From: Vigna angularis
Lineage: Eukaryota > Streptophyta > Magnoliopsida > Fabales > Fabaceae
Assembly (NCBI RefSeq): GCF_016808095.1
Contig: NC_068971.1
Location: 52,345,631 to 52,409,630, forward strand
Length of the DNA: 64,000 nucleotides
Direction of reading: 5' to 3'
A program made the position numbers and the translations under genes. Below the pieces are notes generated by a model. It was not told the origin of the DNA. It was given only the letters and a program-made list of their open reading frames with translations, and did no database searches. This document shows, one piece after another, positions 47,501 through 57,627 of this stretch; position 1 is the stretch's first letter; every line of letters starts with the position of its first letter.

Positions 47501-49748
47501 TCATTACTGCGGGATGGATGCCCGGCATATCCGCCGCCGTCCACGCAAATAGATCCCGGTTTTTCCATAGGAGTGCCCTCAGCTCCTTTTCCATCTCAGG
47601 GTTCAGCCCCCTGGCGATGAGGGTGGTTTGAGCGGGTTCCCTTCCTATCAAGATAGGTTGGGTTTCCCCAATAGGTTCCAGGCGGTCTTCGGTGTTCGTC
47701 CTAGGGTCGAGGTCTGCCATGGCCACCTCAGAACCGGCCGCCCGCCTTTTTACTGGACGGACGTGCAACTTCAACCCCGCTGCGTAGCACTCTCGTGCCG
47801 CCTTTTGGTCCGCCCGGACCGTACAGATAGTTCCCTTCTCGGAGGGGTACTTCATCGTGAGGTGGGGGGTAGAGACGATCGCTCCAAAAGCGTTTAAGCA
47901 CGGCCTTCCGAGTAGTACGTTGTATGACGTGTTAGCCTCCACCAGCAGATACCGGACCCTCTTCTCCTCGCTAGATCGTCCGGTCCCCAACCTCGTCCTC
48001 AACTCCACGTATCCCCTCGTGTCAACTCTCTCTCCTGCAAATCCCACTATCTGCCCTTCGTAGGGGACGATCAGATCTTCTGAGATATCCATCTGCAGGA
48101 AAGTCTTCCAGTAAAGGATGTTGACCGAACTTCCTTGATCGACCAGAACTTTGCTTATCCCGTACCGTGCTATTTCTGCCGTTATGACCATTGGGTCGTC
48201 TTGGTCGGGATCAGGGGCGTGAAAGTCCTCGTCCGAGAAGGTGATAGGCGGCATGGATCGGCGTGGCTTATCGACCAGATGGACGGAATGGAGGGTTCGA
48301 ATATGGCGTTTACGGGCGGAGGAAGATGATCCTCCTCCCGCGAATCCTCCGGAAATGGTATTGATATGCCCCCTCAAGGGGCGCTCCCGACTGCGGCTTC
48401 GACTTCGACTCGGGCGCCTCTCCGAGCGGGGCTGCTCCGCTTTTGGGTTTCGCGGCTTATCCTTATGGTAGGCCAGTCTCTGGGCAGGCCGTTCGGTCGG
48501 TTGCGGCGGGCGCTCGTCTCGGACGTATTTCTTGAGCTTTCCCGCCCGGATGAGTTCCTCTATTTTGTCTTTGAGGGTACAACACTCTTCGGTGCTGTGA
48601 CCCATGTTTTTGTGGTAGGAGCAGTGTTTGCTCCGGTCAGCGTTCTTCGAAGTCGGGAGCCCTTCGTGCTCCGTTATCAGCTCTGCACTTAGGGCCTCTC
48701 GGAGAATTTTCTCCCTTGAGGCGTTCAAAGGTGTATACTGTTGAAAACGGGGTCCTTTCTTCTGCTCCGCGGGTCTAAGGCCGAACGTTTTTCTCGTCGA
48801 CGAACCGGTTTTATTACCGTCCGTCTTTTCTCCCCTAACTTCTTGATTCTCTTTTTTGTAGGAGAGTTTCATCTCCTCCACCCTTATCTCGTCAGCTGCC
48901 CTCTCCCTCAGTTCCTCCATTGTTTTAGGAGCACGCCTGCAGACACTATCCTTGAACGGTCCCGGCTTTAGGGCCGGCAGGATATAGTGAAGGGCAAGCT
49001 CGGGGGTCAGGCTTTTTACACGACGGACAGTCTTCTGGTACCTATCCATAAACGTCCGTAGTGTTTCGTCCTTCCCCTGCTTGAGGGTCATCAATTCAAA
49101 CACGGTCAAATCTTGAGTGCTGCTGGCCGCGAATTGTTTGATGAATAGTTGTTTTAATCCAGCAAAGTTTTCTATGGAATTAGGAGGGAGGGTGTTGAAC
49201 CATTCCAGTGCCTCGTCTTCTAACGAGAGCGAGAATGCTCGGCACCAAATGGCGTCATTGCCTGTTCGGAACGCCATCGCGTTCGAGAATGTCTGGATAT
49301 GGGACGCGGGGTCCGTTGTCCCGTTATACATTTTGAACTGCGGAGCCATGAATTGCTCCGAGATTTGGACATTCATTATGTTTTGGGTGAATGGAAGTAA
49401 TAAGGCGGATGAAGGCTCCGACTTGACTACCATCCGCCCGTCCTCGGCCGCGCTCTCCGCATGCACCGATTTAGCCTTGCTTTCTTCTGCCTCCGATCCG
49501 GAAGGCCTCCAAGTCCTATCGCCCTCGGTATCCGGGGGCGGGCGTTCTCCTTCCACCCCCTTTCCTTTATCCTTCACTCGCTCTCCCCTGTCCATCCGCC
49601 CAATCTCCCGAGCTATCCGGGCTTCGCAGTCGGCCTTTACGGCCGCCATCTCTTCTTCATGACGTTGCTGCATCTCGTCCATTTTTTGTTGTAGCACGCA
49701 CATCATCTTAGCGGGATCGTCCATGCTCATGTTTCTCGTGGTCACCAT
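44505..49748 (-). pseudogene. gag-pol polyprotein of the Tat element, interrupted by two stops
   Basis: Minus strand, first ATG at 49748, in one frame to 44505 apart from a TAG at 46383-46385 and a TAA at 46206-46208. Domains in order: gag (near 49300-49000, with FIKQFAASSTQDLTVFELM), a zinc-knuckle-like CSYHKNMGHSTEEC, aspartic protease (VDQGSSVNILYW near 48140), reverse transcriptase (CTDYTDLNKACPKDS and the active-site YVDDMVV near 47000), RNase H, then after the two stops a second RNase H (YVDGASGRSISGAGIVLEG; SNNQAEYEALVAGLELA), integrase with HHCC zinc site (KCIRCQEH) and DDE core (GMDIVGPF, ITDNGRQF, and the Glu in NGQAEAMNK), and a basic C-terminal segment ending FKILEAFGNGAYRLERM...LKFYF. 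Both stops fall between the first and second RNase H, so gag, protease and reverse transcriptase remain intact. Confidence 0.93.
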
Positions 49749-49768
49749 TGGGTTTTTTAAATCACACG

Positions 49769-49786
49769 GCCCCACGGTGGGCGCCA
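49769..49786 (-). other. Primer-binding site of the Tat element
   Basis: On the minus strand TGGCGCCCACCGTGGGGC lies two bases after the end of the 5' LTR. The opening TGG is complementary to the CCA end of a tRNA. I could not assign the tRNA. Confidence 0.8.
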
Positions 49787-49788
49787 AA

Positions 49789-50789
49789 TGTTTCGAATGT
49801 GTAAGGCTGTGCGGTTATGAATCTTCTAACCTTCTTCCGATCTTCTCTCAATGGCGGATCTTCCTCCCAAGCTTTGACTTTCCTCTTGATCCGGAGGGGT
49901 GGAGACCTACAAAAGATTCTCCGATGCCAAAGTCAGTTTCAGAGCAATGGCTTTTCTCAAGGGATAACAATAAATGTGCATTCAATGTAACCTATCTACC
50001 ACTCACCGTGAACCTGTATTTATAGTTTTCGCTATGGGCTTAGGATTAGTGAAAAGTTAATCACGGCCCAACCAGCCCAATAGCTCCTAATTTCTACTTA
50101 CCTCTAAACCAGGTCAATTTACCTGAGCCACAGTGATTAGTGATTTGATCGGTCAGTGTGATATGGGCGTCCGCCCAAGTTATACCGGCGTTCGTCTTCC
50201 CTACGGACGACTCGGGCACTACATTGGGCGGACGATCCTCTACACGGTCGCCCGACACTTCGTTGGGCGGACGATCCTCTATGCGATCGTCCGACACTTT
50301 GTTGGGCGGACGATCCTCTATGCAGTCGTCCGGCTCTTCGTTGGGCGGACGATCCTCTCTGCGGTCGTACGGCACTTCGTTGGGCGGACGATCCTCTCTG
50401 CGGTTGCCCGGCACTTTGTGATACCAGACGTCTCTCAGCATCATCCTGTAGAACACTTTTTGTGAGCATGGAGAGTGCGGCGTTGTCTCGTGGTGATGGA
50501 ATTCCTTGTGAGTTCTTCAAAGTTTCTCTTAGAGACAGAGGTTCTACCCAGGTGGTCGGCGTAGACACCGAGATGGTCGGACGACCTCATTAGTGGGCGT
50601 CCATACGTGCGACGCCGGACATTTGCTGGTGTGGGAGAGTTTATACGGGTCTAGGTTCAATCCGTGCCTACTTGGGCGGCCACGACTAGGGCGGTCCAAC
50701 ATTTGTCTGTGGCGGGTGTGACATGAGCGTCCTTTGGGCGGCGCCCGTCACCTCATGGACGCCCTTCGTACGGCGCCCGACTCTCCCTG

Positions 50790-50794
<5 letters not shown>
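49789..50794 (-). repeat. 5' LTR of the Tat element
   Basis: 1006 bp, differing from the other LTR at about 13 positions, all transitions. Its 39-bp array spans 50224-50418 and its TATA box (minus strand) 50017-50024. Gag-pol transcription starts here and runs leftward. Confidence 0.97.

Positions 50795-50857
<63 letters not shown>
50795..50857. repeat. (TA)n microsatellite abutting the retrotransposon
   Basis: About 31 TA units directly after the LTR end. It contains the right copy of the TATAT target-site duplication (50795-50799). Confidence 0.95.
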
Positions 50858-50860
<3 letters not shown>

Positions 50861-50985
50861 AGAAACTTCATGAATAATCTATATTTCTTATAAACTTATA
50901 TTAAATTCCCTGCATCTTTTTGCAGCATATTTAAAAAATGCCCAAAGTAAGTTTGCACCAAAACAAAGCCATGCTGTCTGAACAT

Positions 50986-51115
<130 letters not shown>

Positions 51116-51390
51116 AATGTTGCAGAGATGATTAATTCTATAATAAGGTGTGACTGAAATAAGTAATTCCTTGCTTGAGCATGAAATAATCGGTGAAAGA
51201 TGAAGCAGATAGTTACAATATTATCATCTGAAGCAAGTTATCCTTAATCCAAATCTGAATCACAACCACCACGTGCATGCACAACAGTGATATATATATA
51301 TATATATATATAGACATATTTTGTGTCATGAAATTCATTCTGCGAACTGATATATCAGAAGTTATAGGAGTTGAAGGTGGAAGAAGAAGA

Positions 51391-51600
51391 ATGTTGGACT
51401 GTGGGGCAGTGGTTGTGTCTGTGGTGCTATACATTCTGCTAATGCCAGGGTTGCTATTTCAAGTACCTGGTCGTTCAAGGTGCGTGGAGTTTGGAAATTT
51501 TCAGACCAGTGCTGCTTCCATTCTCGTTCATTCGCTTCTCTACTTTGGTCTCATCTGCCTCTTCTTGCTCGCTGTTAAGGTCCACTTTTACATCGGCTAG
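51391..51600 (+). CDS. DUF3339 small membrane protein, copy 1
   Basis: A single-exon frame of 69 residues from the ATG at 51391. It has two hydrophobic segments (about residues 5-25 and 45-65) around the conserved loop of the DUF3339 family, here QVPGRSRCVEFGNFQTS. The family is plant-specific; members are 68-70 residues with the order hydrophobic - PGR..VEFGN.QTS - hydrophobic. No biochemical role is established. This copy is more diverged than the one at 53036: it has MLDCGAVVVSV at the start instead of the usual M(A/S)DWGPV(V/I)IAV, and VKVHFYIG at the end. The frame stays open upstream to 51277, but only the shorter start gives the family length. Confidence 0.88.
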   Translation: MLDCGAVVVSVVLYILLMPGLLFQVPGRSRCVEFGNFQTSAASILVHSLLYFGLICLFLLAVKVHFYIG

Positions 51601-53035
51601 TTACATGGATTCATTCAACTTCTTCTTCTTTCTTTTTCATGCCTTTCTGTTCTACCCACTTCAACATTTACGTGTCTTTTTCCTGAGTTCCAACCTTAAT
51701 TTCTACAAATGTTTCTAGTTTCTTTTGTTTCATGTTTGGTTACTTTTTCAGAAAGCAATATTATTCACTTTCATCTCTGATACATCTGCACAGGATTTGA
51801 GTTACAGCTACTTAAATGTTCTTATCATATTGTCGAGATGAAATTCTAATTTGATAAGTAAAATTTGAATGCTTGTTGAGCATCATGATCTTCCTTTTGA
51901 TATGGAAATATTGTTAATTTTTGTAAATTGTAATAACTTATTTAAAGATTATATTTAAAATAATTATTCCAGAAGAAATACTGTTAAGAAACACTCCAAC
52001 GCAATCATGAATTTACGGCTAAACTGTTTTATTTTGGCATGTTTAAATCCACTACTTAAACTTGTGATCTTTTTCGGTAATTTTTTCGTCAATGTGTTTT
52101 TGCGGTAATATTTTAAGAAAGTTTTTAAAATTAAAAAATAATATACATAAAAAAAATTATATCTATTTTTGTTGCACACATTTAAGTCATTTACAAAATT
52201 CCAATTTCGTTAATTTAATATGAATGATGATAATGATTTAAATAAGATAATTTATTAAAAGAAAAATTAAGATTAATATGTAATTAATAATCTGTTAGTA
52301 TTTTTTTTTACTTTATAAATTTAAAATTTAAAATTTACCTTAAAGGGCTTTGCTTATAAGTTTAAAATGATCTGAAACTCTTTTAAAAATAATTTAATAT
52401 TAACGTTAATTCTTTTTTCCTTCTTTTAATAAACTCAGCTAGACAAGTATTAAATTTCATTCTCTAACATCACAGGCGAACATTCAATCACAATTCTTAC
52501 AGTTTTTCAGATAATAAAATATATTTTACCAAATCCACTTTAATTATTTAATAAAATATACATTTTTCTTTATTTATTATCCAAGTGACGAAAGTCTTAT
52601 TAGTTTTTCCTTATAAAGCAAAAAATTGAAGGGTAACGTGTCAACCTACTCAACACTAATCAATGTGGGACTTTTGAATTTGGGCCACAAAAAATAATTG
52701 ATTCTGTCTTATCTTGCTAGCAAGTCCCAATAATGACCCAAAATTTGGATTTAGCATATGCGGCCACGTAATGCAATGCTTAATTACTTGCTTTAACATT
52801 CATCACTGACTGTGACATGCACCCAAACTAAAACTAAACTATTTTTGCCTTTAGCTCATGCTGCTAGGTGTCTCTCTTCAGTTTATTCCTTGCTTGCATT
52901 GATCTCTGCTTCAGTGTCGTTCACTTTGATTTTGAGTTTCCTATTTAATTTGTAGCTTCCCATTCAGCACTACTGCTCTAGATATATAATTGTGGCAGTA
53001 GAAGCTTAGAATCACTTAGAATATTTTGATAGAAA
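51601..53035. other. Spacer between the two DUF3339 genes
   Basis: 3' UTR of the first copy, AT-rich DNA and the promoter/5' UTR of the second copy. No other gene is visible. Confidence 0.6.
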
Positions 53036-53245
53036 ATGAGTGATTGGGGTCCTGTGGTGATAGCAGTGGTGCTGTTTGTGTTGCTGAGTCCTGGTCTTCT
53101 GATTCAAGTTCCAGGGAAGAGCAGAGTGGTGGAGTTTGGGAACATGCAAACCAGTGGAGTCTCTATCTTGATCCACACCATCATCTTCTTTGGTCTCATT
53201 ACCATATTTCTTATTGCTATTGGTGTGCATATCAACACTGGCTAA
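53036..53245 (+). CDS. DUF3339 small membrane protein, copy 2
   Basis: A single-exon frame of 69 residues beginning MSDWGPVVIAVVLFVLLSPG and ending IFLIAIGVHINTG, a near-consensus DUF3339 protein. The central loop QVPGKSRVVEFGNMQTSG separates two hydrophobic segments, so a hairpin in a membrane is likely. It is a tandem paralogue of the gene 1.4 kb upstream on the same strand and has the same length. The predicted role is unknown. Confidence 0.95.
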   Translation: MSDWGPVVIAVVLFVLLSPGLLIQVPGKSRVVEFGNMQTSGVSILIHTIIFFGLITIFLIAIGVHINTG

Positions 53246-54519
53246 TTCCATTCTCTGTTTAATTTAGCTCTGAATTTGATATGTGCTGTTAATTCTGTCA
53301 ATCGTCGTCTTAAGTTTTTGATACCAAGTTATCCCTAGTTTTTTTGTCTTTAAACTCCAAGTAGAGTCGATAGATATATGTCAAAAATACTCCTACGTTA
53401 AAGTCAATTATACAAATCACTTACCTTCTTATTTTACTTATGTATTTGTAGATTCCTGTTAAAAGTAGTCTAATCATGGCCAAAATATCAATAAGTATGT
53501 TTTACATGTAAATATATTAGATTTGTAATGTTGATACATAACCAGAATCCATCGAATTTACAACAACTTGAAGTTAAAAGCTATCTTGTTCTAACACTTT
53601 ATCCTAGTTGTTGGATAATGGATAACCATATCACACAAAATCAAACGTGGGAATGGAATCACATGCAGCTATCCAACACTTATCCTCTATTTAATCGTCT
53701 ATCACTGGTGTAAAAAACTTTAAAGGGTCATTATATAAAAAATTCCATTGAAAAATGTAAAGAAACTGATTTTTAATTCATTTCACTGATTTATAAGAAC
53801 TGGTGACATCATAGATCATTTTAAAAAATAAAATAAAATAAATGGGACTAGTATTAAATGTTATTTTCAAACACTCCATTTACTCTATCAGTACAGATTT
53901 CACATCATTTGCTGAAAGAGAAAAAGAAAGCGTCATAAATATTTCTGGTAAAGACTACCAATCAACAAATTCAACATACACGTTCCCATCAGAGCTACAG
54001 ATATTGGGTGGGTTATAAGTTCATTTTGGCAACAAAAACCTAAATTAGGTATTAATCAGTGACAAGATAATAATCTTCATCGTTCATCAATTACCCTCGA
54101 TAGCACATAGCAATTACGACATGTAAATCAATCGTATCAGCTATATACAGCTTCAACAGACATCAAACACAACAACCATCCGATTCCAAAAAAAGATTTC
54201 TTGATCCAATGCAAACTCTGTTTCTCAGGAGTCAAATCATGTTTTCCTTCTCTTTCTGTTCTACATCTGAACAAAGGGAAATTCAACAGCCTATGCTTGA
54301 GAAATTAGCAAGACACGTGCCAAAGTAAAACAAGGTAACAGTGTTTCCTTAATTTTTCAGAATTTACAAAGCTATTTCTTATGCACAGAGATAAGCCACA
54401 TCCACCAAATATCATGATTCCTGCATCTGCTAAAAGGAGAAGCTTCGTAATCTTTAATAATGTCTTGCTGAGGTAGCACAAAACCCTCCATCCTTCTCCT
54501 CGTTTCTCACTTCATTAAG
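53246..54519. other. 3' UTRs of convergent genes and spacer
   Basis: The second DUF3339 gene (+) and the minus-strand membrane-protein gene converge here. About 300 bases above 54220 are probably the 3' UTR of the latter. Nothing else is visible. Confidence 0.55.
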
Positions 54520-55975
54520 CTACCACGCTGTATCCAACAAAAAAATAATAATTAGTGAAGTGATTAGGCTCATCATGCAGATTAACAAATTCAAAACAGT
54601 AGTCCAATAAGATGGACTAATTGAATTAAAACGGACCATTGTAGAAATTTGCAACAAAAACATGATAATCAAAACTACTACTACAGTATATGTAGGGTAT
54701 GAAAGAACATGTGGTAAAAAAGTCGATCAAAGCCCATTGAAGCTACTCTGAACATCTCAGCATACAGTGCAATCTTCCAGAAAGTTGAATAACAAATTAA
54801 CAATGATTGCCCAATAAGAATATTCAAAAAGAAACTAGCTAGATGCAATTAACTCTGTATATTCCAAGTAGAAATAATTTCAAAGATAATAGTTGGTCTT
54901 GCATATCCTTTCTTTTTCCTGTTCATTACAGATTATGACTAGAATTAAATAAAACATTAATTTGATCTGATAATTTAAAATTAATCATGCAAAAATTATT
55001 GTTATCCAATTTTAACAAATCCTGATATCCAGTTCCTTCTCTGGACAGACCAACTAACCAACCAAAGCTTCAAAGATTCGTTCTTTGAACCAAACAAAAA
55101 CAGGTCAAAAAGAGAACTTTGTTGTTGAGCTTTCTCCAAAACAGATCACTTTGCATCCTGTTGGCTATTTCTTCAAGCAAGTTTCAGACCATAAAGGGGA
55201 AAGTAAATTCGCCACGCATCCATCCCAATAAAGAAAAAATAAACTAAAATTCACAAATTCTAAAAAGGATAAAACTCAAATGTACTGTTTACTCTGTTTT
55301 TCGATTAAAATTGAAAAGTTTACTTCAAAAATACTATTCAAGATTGGTATAATCTTAATGAAAACCACAAACCTAACCGGAGAACAACTTAAACAATACA
55401 TCCTGATTTTTTTTTTCCATAAACAACATTAATATTAAGAATCTAACTCTGTTTTCACTTTTTCATAAAAATTTGAAAATTATAAGCAAAAACACAATAA
55501 AACATAAGAAAATAGACCATAGTCTGTGTGATATCACAAGCTATCATTCACTAATCGGAAACAAAATTAACATTTTTCATTTAGTTTTCGTGAACTTACC
55601 GGGAATGTCCTTACGCGGCGAGGGTGGCGCGGTGGCGTAGCAGAGAATGGAGCGGCCGAAGACGGATAGGCTGGAGAGGATTCCGGCGACGTAGAAGAGC
55701 ATCACCAATCCCAGAACCCACGGCATCAGCACGAACCCGATGAAGAACGTCACCGATCCACACAGCATCAGAGCCAGCGAAATTCCCAGCAGCAGCGACG
55801 CGAACCCGGCCGGCGATATCTGGGCCGGCGGCGTTCGCCGAGACGCCCCCGGCGGGACGATGTGGGAGAAGGGCAACGGCGTGGGAGGCGATCGGATGAG
55901 ATTGAGAACGAGAGTGGAGAGGTCGTACAAGGCGCGAGATTGTTGGTCTTGGTGTCCTCCTCTTGTTCCTCTCAT
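54520..55975 (-). CDS. Conserved plant membrane protein, 127 residues
   Basis: Exon 1 is 55975-55600 and exon 2 only 54527-54520: a strong donor (CCCG|GTAAGT) and the acceptor TACAG|CGTGGTAG give the ending ...PPSPRKDIPAW. Reading through the donor instead would add GKFTKTK. The N-terminal 60 residues are polar with ALYDLSTLVLNLIRSPPTP; two hydrophobic segments follow (GFASLLLGISLALMLCGSVT FFIGFVL, and LGLVMLFYVAGILSSLSVF), then a short conserved tail SILCYATAPPSPRKDIP. I recall similar uncharacterised proteins in other plants with the same tail, but I know no function. Exon 1 is GC-rich (about 60% in its middle), unlike the flanks. The intron is 1072 bp. Confidence 0.85.
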
Positions 55976-57627
55976 GATCGTGTCTTGTTTTTTGTTTTAG
56001 CTTATGTTGTTCCTGAAAATCCGGCGAAACAGAATAGTAATAGGAGGCAAATGGATAACGTTGATCGTTGAAGAAAGAAAGGGTGAGAGAAATGGTTTTG
56101 GATGCTGTGATCATAAGAGAGAAAAAGTGAACTTGATGATGTATTTATGTAATTATAATGATTGAATGGAAACAAGAAAAAGGGGTTTGGATTGGTTGAA
56201 AAATATAAAAAAAAGGGAAAAAAAGGTGTTTTGGGTGGGAATGCCAAGGAGGATAGAGAAGATAGTAGTTTTGTTGAAGAAAGCTTGAAAAGTCACAATC
56301 TCATGTTTGTTCTTAATGAAAAGGTTTAATTACCATGTCTGCTTCATGCATGCATATACACATAAATCCTACATTTCAACCCTATCCATATTCAGATCCA
56401 TATCTAACTACAACAGACTCCTGTCTCTGTTTTATACATAGAAAAAAAACACAATAAATGGAACAGAAATAATTAGGAAATAAATGGTAAAAATATTACC
56501 TGGTTGAAAATAAAGCAGTATTCTTCTCTGCTTCATTATTTCACTGTTTTTAATTCTTCAATTTTTAAATTAAACACTGTTTTTAAAATTATTATCTACC
56601 AACTAAATACATTTATTGGAATAAATTTCTTAAAATTAACATTTCCTATTAATAGAATATTATTTCTATCAGAAGCTAGAAACATATAAACATTATTTTT
56701 TTCATCTCGGTACAGAAGATATGTATTACTTATTGTCTATAATTTCAATTTAAAAATGTTATAGTTTTGTTTTATCATTACGGTCTATTTTTAAAATATT
56801 AATATTCTATTGTCCAAAGAGAGACTCGTTCTTACGAAGAGTAAAGAAGAAAAAAACATGTTGCAAGAGATTAATGTTTAAAAGTTTAACGGTTTACACT
56901 AATTTTGAGTAATACTATTATTTACTTATATAAGGAGTTATTATTCTATACATATTGTTGCAGTCTAAATTTGACGAATTAAATTTCGACAATAAACATC
57001 AAATTAAAAATGAGTATAAAAGTGTATTTTCATGTATTTAAAGCAAAAAGAAAAAGTATTATTCTCATGGCACATAAGAGCTTATCTTGTTCGAATTTTA
57101 ATTATATTTTCTGGAAAAAAAAAACTTTTTTTTATTATTCCGTGTCGCCGTAACCTTTCAATTTTTCTGTTAAATAATAATCATTCATCTACCACAATAA
57201 TTATCATTATTGTTACCGAAAATGTTTCTTGAGGATAATCATGTACATTATGTACAATACAATTAATTTGTTAAGTTTTGCATAATTATTTATAAACTGA
57301 AAAATATTTTTTTGAAAAACTTTTCATTATCCTGGTTCTCATTATGCTTTTCTGTAAATTCATCCCTTTTGTATTATTTATACAAATATAAGTTTATTAT
57401 AAGACATGAGAAGGTGAATTGAAAGGGTGCAAACAATAGATTTATTAATAAAGGGAAGAAAGGGTGATCCAAACAAGGAGGTAGCTAAGTAGTTATGTGG
57501 TGTTTATGAAAGCTCACACACAAAATCACTGCTTATGTTGTTCCTACAAGGTAGAGTCTATTACATATACTATCACAGATTTCCATTTTCCTTTCAAATA
57601 AAATTTCATTTCACAGTTCAAACTCTT
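55976..57627. other. 5' region of the 127-aa gene and AT-rich spacer
   Basis: 55976-56150 is probably the 5' UTR and promoter of the minus-strand membrane-protein gene. AT-rich DNA follows, and the segment just below 57628 is the probable 3' UTR of the MADS-box gene. No other gene is supported. Confidence 0.55.

Larger units (their letters stand above)
40308..50794 (-). mobile_element. Tat-lineage Ty3/gypsy LTR retrotransposon, 10,487 bp
   Basis: The element is complete by structure: two 1006-bp LTRs (40308-41313 and 49789-50794) that begin TG and end CA, a flanking TATAT duplication (40303-40307, 50795-50799), an 18-nt primer-binding site next to the right LTR, a purine tract next to the left LTR, and gag-pol on the minus strand. 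The Tat lineage is shown by the second, host-like RNase H domain between the first RNase H and the integrase, and by an additional antisense gene and tandem arrays between pol and the 3' LTR. Pol has two in-frame stop codons (46383-46385 and 46206-46208), so this copy is probably not autonomous. The LTRs differ at 13 positions by my count (1.3%), so the insertion is geologically young. Confidence 0.95.
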
